The notes under the pieces were generated by a model. That model worked only from the letters and a program-made list of their open reading frames with translations. It did not search any database and had not been told where the DNA came from. The position numbers were made by a program, and so were the translations under genes. A stretch of DNA of 64,000 nucleotides, taken from positions 4,407,163 to 4,471,162 of the forward strand of contig OZ038325.1 in the NCBI GenBank assembly GCA_964035795.1. Reading direction: 5' to 3'. The DNA comes from Pterobdella sp. o SKG-2022. Taxonomy: Eukaryota > Annelida > Clitellata > Hirudinida > Piscicolidae. Below, piece after piece: positions 29,487-43,014 of this stretch (position 1 is the stretch's first letter; each line of letters starts with the position of its first letter).

Positions 29487-29530
29487 ACAGTCTCTGCCGG
29501 GCGATGCTGAATCAGCTTTACTGATACTTT

Positions 29531-29924
29531 CCAGGTCGCCGTTTGACCATTTTTAGTCGTTTGTGAATTTTAAAAGTTTTCGCGAGTGAAACTTTTGAGT
29601 TTAATATTATTTGGGATGAGCTTTTTGAAAAAGTGTGTGCTTTATTATATTTCTGGACAATGCTTTTTAGTGCACTGTTTCCGTAAATTTTCAGCACAAA
29701 ACTGCTCTTTGATCAGGTGATTAGATTTACAGTGGTGTCAAGAGTTATTATTGGTTTAGGAAAAAGAGTATTTTGGTCAGTACGGTGTTTCATGAAAAGG
29801 TATAGATATATATTTATATATGTGAAGGCAAATTTAAAAAAAAACGGGAAATTAAAATTGGAGAAGATAAAAAAGAAAAATTGAGCACTTCATGATATAA
29901 CTGAATTTATCATTTTTCTTTCTT
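29531..29924. other. Probable 5' UTR of the R4-like LINE, then AT-rich spacer
   Basis: Composition stays LINE-like to about 29760 and then becomes AT-rich up to the TTA array. No ORF. Confidence 0.45.
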
Positions 29925-29971
29925 TTATTATTGTTTGTATTACTTATTATTATTTTATTATTTTATTATTC

Positions 29972-30055
<84 letters not shown>
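29925..30055. repeat. (TTA)n array on the 5' side of the R4-like LINE
   Basis: Imperfect TTATTATTTTATT, then 32 clean ATT units. Confidence 0.95.
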
Positions 30056-30056
<1 letters not shown>

Positions 30057-30607
30057 AAACTAATTCAAAGCTATTATGGTGTTAGGTATAATTGGTATGT
30101 ATTATTTCAACGCTTGTAATTAGAATTTTTTGAATATTTCAGAAATTGTGAAAAAAAAAAAAAATTTTAATAAAATTTTATATAAATTATTTTTACAAAT
30201 TGTAATTTTATTAGCAAAAAAAAAATATATATAGACAAATCTTAATTTTAATGTGAGGGAAAAAGTCTCAAAAATATGAATTATTAGGGTTTTGGAAGAT
30301 AAAATTTCAAATTTTAGAAAAATTTTTTTTTGGTCAAATAATATCAAAAACTAAAATTCAAAATAAAATGGATTATTTAAAAAAAAACTCCATTTAATAC
30401 TTTTTATGAATATTTATTGAGGTTCAGCTGAAAAAGTATTCACTAACTTGCAATAAAGCAACTATTTTGAGAGAAAACTCTTCAAAAGGATATTAATAAT
30501 GATAACTGCTAATCTTTGGACTTTTTCGGCAAAAAAATGTTGAAAAACCATAGAAAACTCAATTTTTAAAACTCAGAGTAACTCTTGGTCAGTTTTCGTT
30601 TCGCTTA
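30056..30607. other. AT-rich spacer
   Basis: Nothing recognised. Confidence 0.6.
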
Positions 30608-30740
<133 letters not shown>

Positions 30741-30954
30741 TATTATAATTGTATTTCTATATTCTTTTTTATTAATTTTATAATTATAAAATTGAAATAA
30801 GATTAATGATTTTTATTGATACTTTCTGTTATTATTCTATTTTTATAACGATAATATAAGAACTTGTTGACATAGAATAAACAGTTTTGTTTACATAGAT
30901 ATGATGTAGTCACCGATCATTATTTATTCATTCTCTCCAATTAGCTGTGCGTGT
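30741..30954. other. AT-rich spacer
   Basis: Nothing recognised. Confidence 0.55.
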
Positions 30955-31080
30955 GTTAATGGATAGACGGGTGGATAGATGGATGAATGGATGTATGGAT
31001 GGATGAATGAATGGATGGGTGGATGAGTGGATGGATGGATGCGTGGATAGATGGATGAATGGTTAGATGGATAGATGGAC
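30955..31080. repeat. (GGAT)n/(GATG)n tetranucleotide tract
   Basis: GGATGGATGAATGGATG with frequent single substitutions. Confidence 0.9.
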
Positions 31081-31504
31081 AAATAAATGAATGCAAGCAT
31101 GTATGAAAAAGTTAATGGTTGTACAGGGTTTACAAATAGAACATGAAGGATGAAGAAAAGGATGGATGAATGCATGGACGATAGATGAGTGGTGATAAAA
31201 TAATGAAACAGTAGCTTAGTGAAACAAAAAGGGATGAAGGTACCACGTATAACATTATGAATTAGTTGTGCTTCTGGGTGGTGTTGTGGTTAGCTGCGTG
31301 TATAACGATGTTAAAAGTGAACCTTCATAAGAATAAAGAAAACTATAATGGCAAAGAATCTCAGTATTTAATTGAATAACAGCAATGATGTTATAAAATA
31401 AAGAGATAACGTGAAAACAGTTATCATTCCTAACGGAGATAGTGATGGTTTGATGGTGATTCATTCTGGGGGCGTTGATGGTACAGCAAATAATGAGTGG
31501 GGAT
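31081..31504. other. Spacer without recognisable gene
   Basis: AT-rich sequence. It continues into the AAT array. Confidence 0.6.
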
Positions 31505-31769
<265 letters not shown>

Positions 31770-32440
31770 AAAACAAATACTTTTTTTTCATTCCTTCTAC
31801 GCTATGAATCTCATTTTACTTCACACTTTATTTTATTTTTTTACCTCTTCTTTATCATTATTTCCATTTATTTTCTATTTGTTGTTTTATTAATTTTTTT
31901 ATGTACCTTTCTATTCTTTTTTATCATTTTTTCTTTTCTTTTATTTCTTTTCGTATTTCTCTTTTTTTTTCATCTCCGTCTTCTTCTTCCTCTTCATCTT
32001 CGTTTTCTTCATCCTCTTCATTTTCGTCTTCCTCATTTTTCTCATCTTCATTTTCTTCATCCTCTTCATCTTCTTCGTCTTCTTCATTCTCTTTACACAG
32101 CTTCAGAGACTTTAATTAAAAGAGACATCTAACATCAAGTAATGAAAAAGCTTACATACCAGTACTTAGTGCCCTATGCTCATAATAACAATTATAACAA
32201 CAATAACAAAAACATAACAACAATTCTAAGAATATTAATGAAAAATCAAATAATCATAAAAGAACAATAACGGCAAAAATGATGAGGGAAGTATAACAAC
32301 AGTTATAAAACTTTAAAACAACATGGTTAATAACGATTATCACAAATAACATAATAACAACCATAAGAACATAATAACAACCATAACAACAAAATAACAA
32401 CAATTTTAAATCGACTATAAGTCGCCCCTATATTGGGGCT
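31770..32440. other. Spacer with a pyrimidine tract
   Basis: 31905-32100 is almost purely C/T on the plus strand with TCATCTTCCTC units. 32180-32410 has repeated ACAATAACAACCATAA words. No gene. Confidence 0.6.
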
Positions 32441-32570
32441 TCGTTAGCTCAACAGATGTTTCACAGGCCTCTACTCCTTGTGTGTATAATTGTCGGCCCG
32501 CGCGGGATTGAACCCAGTTACTTTAGATAACTAGTCTAACGCTCTACCAGCTGAGCTATGCGGGCCGCAT
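32425..32570 (-). repeat. tRNA-Lys-like SINE, minus strand
   Basis: Positions 32566-32495 form a 72-nt tRNA-like block. It has a 7-bp acceptor stem (GGCCCGC with GCGGGCC), a D arm GCTCAGCTGGTAGAGC (A box), an anticodon stem TTAGA/TCTAA with loop CTAGTTA, and a B-box-like GGGTTCAATCCC. The T-loop is one base short and the T-stem is mismatched, and the anticodon would be AGT. It is therefore not a normal tRNA gene. The D arm and anticodon-stem words resemble tRNA-Lys. Sequence downstream on the minus strand (to about 32425) looks like a SINE body. A second, more decayed head lies at 55993. Confidence 0.65.
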
Positions 32571-35366
<2,796 letters not shown>

Positions 35367-35759
35367 TTTATGATGTACCTCACGCACACATAAACTTTTA
35401 TCGGAGGAAAAACATTGCATCAGACAATCAAGGATGATCATACTTCAATATCAAATAACACATACATTAAGACGCACACAAAAATATATATGCTCACATA
35501 CAAAAACACATTCAAAACTCAGATGAAAAAATAGAAACACACTATACATCAACTTGTGAGCGAAAAATTCAATTTATATACGCAATGTGCCATACAGACT
35601 CTAAAAAGAGATCGACAAATAGACACACCAACACACAGGCACACACTCCGCTACACATACACACAAAAAAATATTAAGTATAGTTTTCGTACAAAAAGAT
35701 AGCATTACACAAATTAAAGTAGGTTTTGCACGCACAAAATAGGATGAGCACAAGATGAT
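35367..35759. other. CACA-rich AT spacer
   Basis: Decayed CACACA words throughout. No gene. Confidence 0.6.
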
Positions 35760-35841
35760 GTGTGTGTGTGTGTTTGGAAATCTTCCATGTTTGTATGTGG
35801 GAGGGTGTTGTGTTGAAGGAGTAGAAGTTTTTGTATATGTG

Positions 35842-35937
<96 letters not shown>

Positions 35938-35938
35938 T
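35760..35938. repeat. (GT)n microsatellite pair
   Basis: GT runs at 35760-35773 and 35839-35938, in opposite orientation to the (CA)n at 35202. Confidence 0.93.
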
Positions 35939-36380
35939 GTGGTTATGCGTTGTATTACGTATACACGCGTATGATTTATGCTCGTGCAAGTTTGCACGAA
36001 GCTACTTTTTAATATTTATAGACATGTCTTTGTCTTTCTCTTAGTCCGCGTCACAAAATTAGTGGTTTTCTATGTATTTATCCTTTTTTATGAGTATATT
36101 TGCTTGTAAATATGTGAGTATATGTGCCAGTGTATTTTTTCTATTATGTGTTCATGTATGTGTATTTATTTTTTATGCGTGCGTGTTCATGTGCGCGATA
36201 TTAACGTATTATGTGTGTGTGTGTAAACTTTTATCTTTGTGTAAATTTCGCTTTAAATGCTTTTATACTACATCAATAGATAATTTTTCAAAGTTCACCA
36301 TGAATTTGTGCATATCTTTACACAAAAAACGACTTAGCACATTATGATGTATGTGAGCGTATGTGTATGTGTGAAAGTAC

Positions 36381-36382
<2 letters not shown>
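35939..36382. other. Spacer with decayed GTGT words
   Basis: Many GTATGTGTATG words, likely old GT repeat. No gene. Confidence 0.6.

Positions 36383-36435
<53 letters not shown>
36383..36435. repeat. (GT)n microsatellite
   Basis: About 53 bp, perfect. Confidence 0.95.
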
Positions 36436-36437
<2 letters not shown>

Positions 36438-36559
36438 TGTTGTACGTGCCGATGTTGTGTGTTAAACTCATACTACATGCACGTGTGGATCTATTTAATA
36501 TTCAAGTAATTATGTATGCATGTCTCGTTTTCATGTGTTTTTTGTGTATAAAGATGATT

Positions 36560-36759
36560 NNNNNNNNNNNNNNNNNNNNNNNNNNNNNNNNNNNNNNNNN
36601 NNNNNNNNNNNNNNNNNNNNNNNNNNNNNNNNNNNNNNNNNNNNNNNNNNNNNNNNNNNNNNNNNNNNNNNNNNNNNNNNNNNNNNNNNNNNNNNNNNNN
36701 NNNNNNNNNNNNNNNNNNNNNNNNNNNNNNNNNNNNNNNNNNNNNNNNNNNNNNNNNNN
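36560..36759. other. Assembly gap, exactly 200 N
   Basis: Fixed-size gap placeholder 125 bp downstream of a GT array. Confidence 0.99.
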
Positions 36760-36865
36760 TTTCTATCTTAAATATCAATTACAATGTTTGCGTGTATGAA
36801 TGAACTTTTTCTCTTATTTCTTTTCTCTGCTCTTCAAAACCATCGTCATCACTATTATTTTCCTA

Positions 36866-36970
36866 TTTTCCGTCACCATCCTCATCTTCCTTTTCCGTCA
36901 TCATCCTCATCTTCTTTTTCCGTCACCATCCTCATCTTCCTTTTCCGTCATCATCCTCATCTTCCTTTTC
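36866..36970. repeat. 25-bp pyrimidine-rich minisatellite, four copies
   Basis: Copies start at 36866, 36891, 36916 and 36941, each ttttccgtca followed by cc or tc variants. Confidence 0.9.
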
Positions 36971-37845
36971 CCCAGCATCCTAATCTTTTTCATCATTATC
37001 ACCCTTATCATCACCACCATCATCCTTATCTTCATCTTCTTTATCATTATCATCCTTTTCATCATCATCATTGAGATGTTTTTCTTTATCTTCATTATCA
37101 GCAATATTTTTCTTCTCTTTATCATAGGCATTCATGCAATTCATATCATAGTTTTGTTCTTCATCTTCATCATTTTTCTCATCATCACTTGTGCATATAA
37201 TTAATTTTCAATTGTTATTATAGCTGTTATCACAAGTATTCACTTTTTTGATTAAAAGTTACAATTTTTATTCAAAATATTGTTTTTATTTCAAATTTTA
37301 AACTGTTTTCAAATATTTTAATTTGGTTCAACACTAAAATTATTGGTAAGTTCAACCTCACCATCAGACATTAGTGGAATTTCAAATTTTGAGCATATGC
37401 GTAGCCATCATATAAACATGAAATATTTTAATAAAAGAAAAAAAATTTCTACATTAGTTGCAAAATTTTCAAAGGAATAAAAACTCATAAGAAGGGATAG
37501 TTACTAATAAGCATCGTTTGAGAGCTCATTGATTTTTGAATTAGGGGCTTACTGTTTGAAAACATAAAATTATCTTTTACGAATTAATTTTTTTCCAAAA
37601 CTTTTTTTTTGTTTTTGAATTTCATTTGATATAGAAAATAGAATAACGAAAAGTATTGGCTAAAGTCAACAAATTTCTTCATTTCAAAATTTTGAAAAAT
37701 TTTTAATTGAACTGAAAATTAATGTTCACAAATTTTTCATTTTTTTAGTTGAAAAAAAACTAAAGTTAAAAATTTTACACATTTTTTAGATTCACCGTTC
37801 TCTACTATTTACTACTTTTGAAGATTCGGATTTATCTGTCTAAAA
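36971..37845. other. TCATC-rich then AT-rich spacer, upstream of PSMA4
   Basis: 36971-37190 keeps TCATCATC words. The rest is AT-rich. The promoter of PSMA4 should lie in or before this stretch, but no clear TATA or initiator was identified. Confidence 0.5.
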
Positions 37846-40800
37846 ATGGTTAGAATTATTTTAATAAAAAATAAACTTCAAAATTTTTTTAAATATTATG
37901 ATATTTTAAATTCAGTCATTGTTCTTTAATTTTTAACTTTAGCATCATCATCGTTAATATTTGCCGATTCATTTTAACAAATATTTTCTTACAGTCTCGA
38001 AGATATGATTCTAGGACTACAATCTTTTCTCCAGAAGGTATTAAAAATAGAATTATTATATTCTTTAATTTTTTTGAATTTTTGAAACTCGAACATAAAT
38101 GATCGATGCACTATCAGGGCGTTTGTACCAAGTGGAATACGCCATGGAAGCCATAGGGCATGCTGGGACGTGTTTGGGAATCAGGGCTACTGATGGAGTA
38201 ATGATTGCTGCAGAAAAACGCAACCAAAACAAACTTCTTGACGACATCACGTTTTCTGAAAAGATCTACAAGTTGCATGAGTAAGGAACAAACTCATTAA
38301 CGTTTATGTTCAAATAATTGTAAACCGCTTTGCCAAATCTCTAGTGACATGGTATGCAGTGTTGCAGGGATAACATCTGATGCCAATGTTCTTATCAATC
38401 AATTACGTCTGATCTCTCAGCGCCATCTGTTGCAATATCATGAACAGATTCCTTGTGAGCAACTTGTGTCTGCTCTGTGTGACACTAAACAAGCCTACAC
38501 ACAGTTTGGAGGTCTGGTATATTGTTATGTTCATCATCTTTAATTATTTACACTATATTTTAATTTTACCAACCAAAAAAATTTTAAAATGAAAACATTT
38601 TTTGGAAGAATGTAAATTCATTTTATGAAAAGCTTTGTGGGCTAAAATAAATTGAAAAAAATTTTTCCATTTGAGTATATGATACAATAGTTTTTTATAT
38701 ACAACTATTATCATTAAAAAAATCATATGCCCAGTATAAAAGCATGAAAACCATAGTTATAAGCAAATTACACAAAAAATCTATCACACTAGCAGTCAAA
38801 CATTTGCTGATAAACCCTATTATAAACATTAGGTAAACGTCCATTTGGAGTATCAATGCTGTTCATGGGATATGATCAGCAGTATGGATTCCAATTATAT
38901 CAGAGTGATCCCAGTGGCAACTATGGAGGTTGGAAAGCTACATGCATCGGAAACAACTCTGCTGTAAGTTGTTGGGGCATTTACAGCAGGTTTTTGAGTT
39001 AACTGATGTTAAGATTGTTTGTATTAATGTATTAGTACCATGAGTGAGTGTTGAAGATTTTGTTGGTAGTCAAGTGTTGTATTGAGCTCTTCTGCTTCAT
39101 TCAATCACTTCAAACTTGACTAGATTTGAGTCATGTCTAAAAAAATGTAATTTTTTGAAATTTTACTGTTCTTTTGAATATTTTGGTGTAGTAAAAAGAA
39201 GTGAGTGATTTAGTTTGTAAATTTTATTGAAAAAATTTTTTTTCATTCTAAGTAAAAGTGATCAGGTTATAAATTTGAATAGTTCAATGCCTATATTTTC
39301 AGGTTGCTATTTCGATGTTGAAACAAGATTATAAAGAAGGTCAAATGAACTTGGATGAGGTTTTGTGCAGTTTCTACTACTATCAATATCTTATCAAATT
39401 CTTTGTATAAGTTGCTAAAAAAAATCAACTATAAAAAGAATTTGATTGATTGCTTTATATGACCCTCTTCCAACACCCTTTTAATCATTATTTATAGGTT
39501 TTGGATTTATCCATCAAAGTGCTAGCAAAAACTCTAGACACTAACAAACTCACACCTGATAAAGGTCGCTCATCTTCACAAAAAAATATTGCTTTTGGAA
39601 ATAATAAAATAGTTTATAATGATGTATATTGAATAAAGTTAAATACTAAGTAATCGACCATTCAGTCACTCTGCATTGGGGTTTTTAATAATAAAATAAA
39701 AATGATAATTTACTGAAAATAATGTGAACAAAGAGAATAATGGACAACAAACAAATCGTATTTATTAAATGACACGAAGCTTTTCGTAAGGCTAGCTTAC
39801 ATTATCAAGTGATGAAAGTGGATTATCACTTGATAATGTAAGCTAGCCTTACGAAAAGCTTCATGTCATTTAATAAATACTTTGAGATTCAGGCTATTGT
39901 ACTTCATTAAAGAAAATAATATAAATCTCATTATCAATCATTAACAGTGGAAATAGCGACACTAAGGAGGGTGAATGGCAAATCTCAGATACGCATCCTT
40001 AAGAATGCCGAATTGGAAGAGTATGAATTTTATATTGTTGTAATAGCATGTTTTTTAATATTTTTTATTACCATTTGTTTTTTTATAGCATCTAAATCTT
40101 CTAGTTGCCTCTGGTAAATAATACCTTTTTTACATGTGTTAAAAGACCTCTATCTATTCAGCTTGTGAGAGTCGTTGTTACATGCTACTTAAACATGGAC
40201 TGTAAAATTGCCTGATAGGAACGACCTAAGCATAAGATTCGCTGCATATACAATGTCAGAATGCATGATCAAGTTCATTCTGACTTACAACTTTATAAGC
40301 TCGGCATCTAGCATGCTGTCTTGTTGTGTCACTCAAGGCGCCTAATGATGATCCTCAGAAGCGCTAGACTCGCTTCTGGGAGGCTTCTTAGTTCTCTGAA
40401 AAAGAAACCCACTGGCGGTGGTATCGGGCAGAGTGGACTGCAGGGCACCGAAGCCATAGAGGCTCGGCCGATTTTTCTTCACCGCAGAGACGGCACCGAT
40501 CCTCTTCGCTTTTCCCCGTCAGATGTTGCCATCTTCGGAGGGCGGGATGGTGACCGGACCGGAATCAGATAAGATTGACGAGGTCTTTCTTTGACGGTTG
40601 GAACTCTTCCTCTGGGTTGGAGCGGGAAACAGTGAGAGAAATGAGCCTGGGGTGGGTAGATAGAGGGGTTTTGCGGATAATGGCAAGCCGAGTTTGTATG
40701 TCCAACGGGGCGGTAGGTTGAGGGAGGGCTGAGCCTAGTTTGGCCTGCTCGATGCTGTCTGCGCCAGAAAAATGAGGTGGTTTGCACATGTAGAACGTAG

Positions 40801-41140
40801 CGCAGAAACTTAAGTTGGAGTTCGATTTACGCAAAAAACTCGGGAGACTTGGAAAAAATTTGTATTTGATGAAAAAAATGAAGCTAAAAATGGTTTGGGC
40901 AGATTTTTAACCGCCATAAGTAGGAAGTCTGAACAGATCTCAACAAAGCCTTAAAAACGAACTGAAAGAATTTATTAATGATCTTGTTTTTGAATTTTCA
41001 GCGTTTTTATTAGTTTTATATAAAATACATCACTTGAATTTTTATATTAAATCGACGTTTAATATTGATACAGGTTGATAAAGAAGTATGGCGAGGAGGA
41101 AGCAAAGAATGAAGCGGCAAAAAAGAAAACTGAAAAATAA
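37846..41140 (+). CDS. PSMA4: Proteasome subunit alpha type-4 (20S core), nine-exon gene
   Basis: Encodes an alpha-ring subunit of the 20S proteasome; alpha subunits gate the chamber and do not cleave. Exons read by eye: 37846-37848 (ATG), 37995-38037, 38118-38280, 38345-38511, 38833-38963, 39303-39359, 39498-39564, 39948-40020, 41074-41140. All junctions are GT-AG and the phases agree, giving 256 residues; vertebrate PSMA4 is about 261. Diagnostic words: [15 protein letters not shown] at the N-terminus (the alpha-subunit gate helix), [69 protein letters not shown], and a short Lys/Glu-rich tail ending KKKTEK. The single-ATG first exon (donor gttaga) is the weakest call, since the 3-base exon cannot be tested by homology. 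Introns 7 and 8 carry inserted repeats. Confidence 0.93.
39758..39880. repeat. 56-bp inverted repeat (snap-back hairpin) in PSMA4 intron 7
   Basis: Left arm 39758-39813 and right arm 39825-39880 are reverse complements over 56 bp with one mismatch (39775/39863), around an 11-nt loop. Each arm contains gtaag-ctagc-cttac, a small hairpin followed by GAAA in the right-arm orientation. Related single copies occur at 56114-56213. A young foldback element or two inverted copies of a short repeat would explain it. Confidence 0.95.
40310..40830. mobile_element. GC-rich unidentified insert in PSMA4 intron 8
   Basis: About 500 bp, clearly GC-richer than everything around it, with words such as ggcggtggtatcgggcagag and ggagggcgggatggtgacc. 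It interrupts the last PSMA4 intron (40021-41073). Short open frames on both strands (83 and 102 codons) carry no motif I recognise. It is probably part of a retrotransposon or other mobile element. 40140-40310 may belong to it. Confidence 0.5.
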
Positions 41141-42130
41141 TTGTTTCCGTATTTTTATGATTATTAATAAATTTTAAGAAATATTCAAGTGAAATTTTTC
41201 AAATGCTTTTTCATACAGATTTAAAAACAAAAGCCATCAAAATACATTATTCAACTTAACATTTTCTTCAAAACGGGAACTGCAAAGTTAATCTAAAGTA
41301 CATGAGGTTGAAAAAACGACCATATATGAATAAAAAGTAAATAGTGACTCGTGAAATTATCACAATTTTTTTGGCACTAATTGAACTGTCGCTATTGAAA
41401 TCTAAACCACAACTATTCCAAAAGAAAGGAATGGCATATAATAGAAAAAACGTGTGATAATGATGATGACTAGGTTATTATTACAATGACGTTTGTAGGA
41501 CAAGATGTCGTTAGTATGAAAAATAACTGCATTTTACGTCGCATAACAAAATTGGGACGAGTAACATACACATGTGAATAGGAAAAAATAATGTCCCTAT
41601 CATTCAAAAGGTGAGCAAATAACGTTATCTTTGTCTTTTTTTTTACAAATCAAGCAAAGATTTGAACTATCGATACGCAGAATGTTCTAGAAATTATTAT
41701 TTAGTTTTTAAGAACCACGAGCTCGATTGTTAACAAGTGATGTATGAAAAAAACCTTATCTGAGGTTAACAAGAGGTAGATGAAAAATAATACCAAAAAA
41801 ATAACGATGAGTGTTAGAAGATCGAAGCTGAGTGCATAAAGGACAGTTAACACAAAAGCCTTAGAATTACAAGAGTATATAGCAAAAACACGCCTCTTTT
41901 TCATCCAGTTTGTATCATTTGGCTACTACATTAACTATTCTTTTAGGCAAATCAATGGATGTGTTGAATGAAAATGATAAATCAAATTTAATCCTTAGTA
42001 TTCTTCTCACACTGGCCACAGCACGAAAAGAAGGAAGTTTTAAGAACTTTCGGATCGACGCCAATACATTCTACATGTAGCCATGAATCACAATCATCAC
42101 ACTGTACCTGTATAAATATATATATATATA
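41141..42130. other. PSMA4 3' flank and AT-rich spacer
   Basis: AATAAA-like words occur after the stop (attaataaat at 41164). No other gene. The 67-codon minus frame at 41701-41904 is unremarkable. Confidence 0.6.
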
Positions 42131-42134
42131 CGTG

Positions 42135-42168
<34 letters not shown>
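42131..42168. repeat. (GT)n microsatellite
   Basis: Nineteen units between an ATATAT run and a LINE fragment. Confidence 0.93.
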
Positions 42169-42172
<4 letters not shown>

Positions 42173-42735
42173 GAGGGTTGATGTGTTAATTCAAAAGCGA
42201 AGGCTGCAGTGATTGGGTCATGTGGAAAGAATGTCTGATGAACGTCTGCGAAAAAAATTTTTGGTGAGCAAAATAATGAATGGTGAAAGGTGCCAAGGTG
42301 GTAAAAAACAAAGATGGCATGATCTCATTCATGCTGACTTTAAGCAGTTGAAAATGGTGGTTGATTCGAGAACCGCAGCGAGAGATAGAAAACAATGGCA
42401 CAACAACGTCAACAAACTCCTTCACGACCTCAACGCACAAAAAGAACTAGATGAGAAGGCGAGAAAAGATTTTGCTAAGATTCAAAAAAACATTGCCAAC
42501 AATCAAACTCGCAACATTGCTACCTCTAATGCATCATTAGCTTGTTCGTTTTCTGGATGCAACAAAGTCGCTGCCAACAAAGCTGGACTGGCAAACCACA
42601 TACGACAAAAACACAAGACAAAAAAGCGTACAATGCAAACATTGTGGCTTAAACTTCGAAAAGCAAGTCATCCACAGTAGCTTTTGCAGCTGTTGTCTTC
42701 CTTTTATTTTGACTTCTGGTGTGGAGTAGTGGTTC
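42169..42735 (+). mobile_element. 3' end of an RTE-like LINE with C-terminal zinc fingers
   Basis: Reads RVDVLIQKRRLQ, a stop in place of Trp, then LGHVERMSDERLRKKFL, the usual end of the reverse transcriptase thumb region, then DSRTAARDRKQWHNNV. A C2H2-like finger follows (C-x4-C-x12-H-x4-H, 42543-42611). In the next frame there is CKHCGLNFEKQ, the start of a second finger. The open frame 42213-42680 is otherwise intact. It is 5'-truncated. Directly downstream (42754) the 5' end of the same or a related family begins. Confidence 0.75.
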
Positions 42736-42753
42736 GGCGGATGAGTCTTTCAT

Positions 42754-43014
42754 ATTGCCAAAGATGAAGCGCATAGCCCTTATTAGCAGGAAATAGGGGA
42801 GTTATTGAACTGCTGTAAGTGTTCAAGTTGGATCATGGAAAGGCATCTTACTATTAAAAACCTTGCCGAAAGATGAGTGACAAAAAAATATAACGTTATA
42901 GGCGGTGCTGTCACCAAAGCGTGGAAAGTGACGTCTGGCTTGGTTGCTCGAGGACATGGAGCAGCAGGGTCAGGCCCACGTGGCAACTCCACCAAATGTC
43001 AAAAAATTAGGATG
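42754..43014 (+). mobile_element. 5' end of an RTE-like LINE (5' UTR and start of ORF), truncated
   Basis: Matches 48454-48716 over its whole length with a few substitutions and small indels. Shared words include attgccaaagatgaagcgca at the start and caggcccacgtggcaactcc near the end. In the other copy this block leads into the endonuclease, while here it stops at aaaattaggat. Retained 5' ends without the rest are unusual for LINEs, which normally truncate at the 5' side. Confidence 0.85.

Larger units (their letters stand above)
25866..29530 (-). mobile_element. Nearly full-length R4/Dong-like non-LTR retrotransposon
   Basis: Domains in order on the minus strand: a Myb/SANT-like N-terminus (KWTSEEYQEILRCYF, about 29330) and a Lys/Asn-rich linker. 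A reverse transcriptase follows, with GPDQIPNFWLKK, SKDQLLINRMITE, AWIDYKKAFDSVPHSW and the catalytic YMDD at 27501-27490. Then come a zinc knuckle C-x2-C-x7-H-x4-C (about 26512-26455) and a restriction-like endonuclease (KPDILVKDEKKK, then ECTLVDTSVP, about 26280-26200), ending KTALMGTAHILRRVL. An in-frame TGA at 28325-28323 (where a Trp is expected) and frameshifts near 27520, 26730 and 26300 break it. The usual QGDSLSP reads QEDSLSP. It is inactive but lightly damaged. Confidence 0.85.

Noticed and set aside
32495..32566. Functional tRNA gene (anticodon AGT)
   Set aside because: The T-loop lacks one base, the T-stem has a C-C mismatch, and a related decayed head exists at 55993. A SINE is the better reading.
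42783..42995. Minus-strand ORFs repeated at 42783-42995 and 48483-48698
   Set aside because: They are antisense shadows of the duplicated LINE 5' end, which explains why the two look alike.
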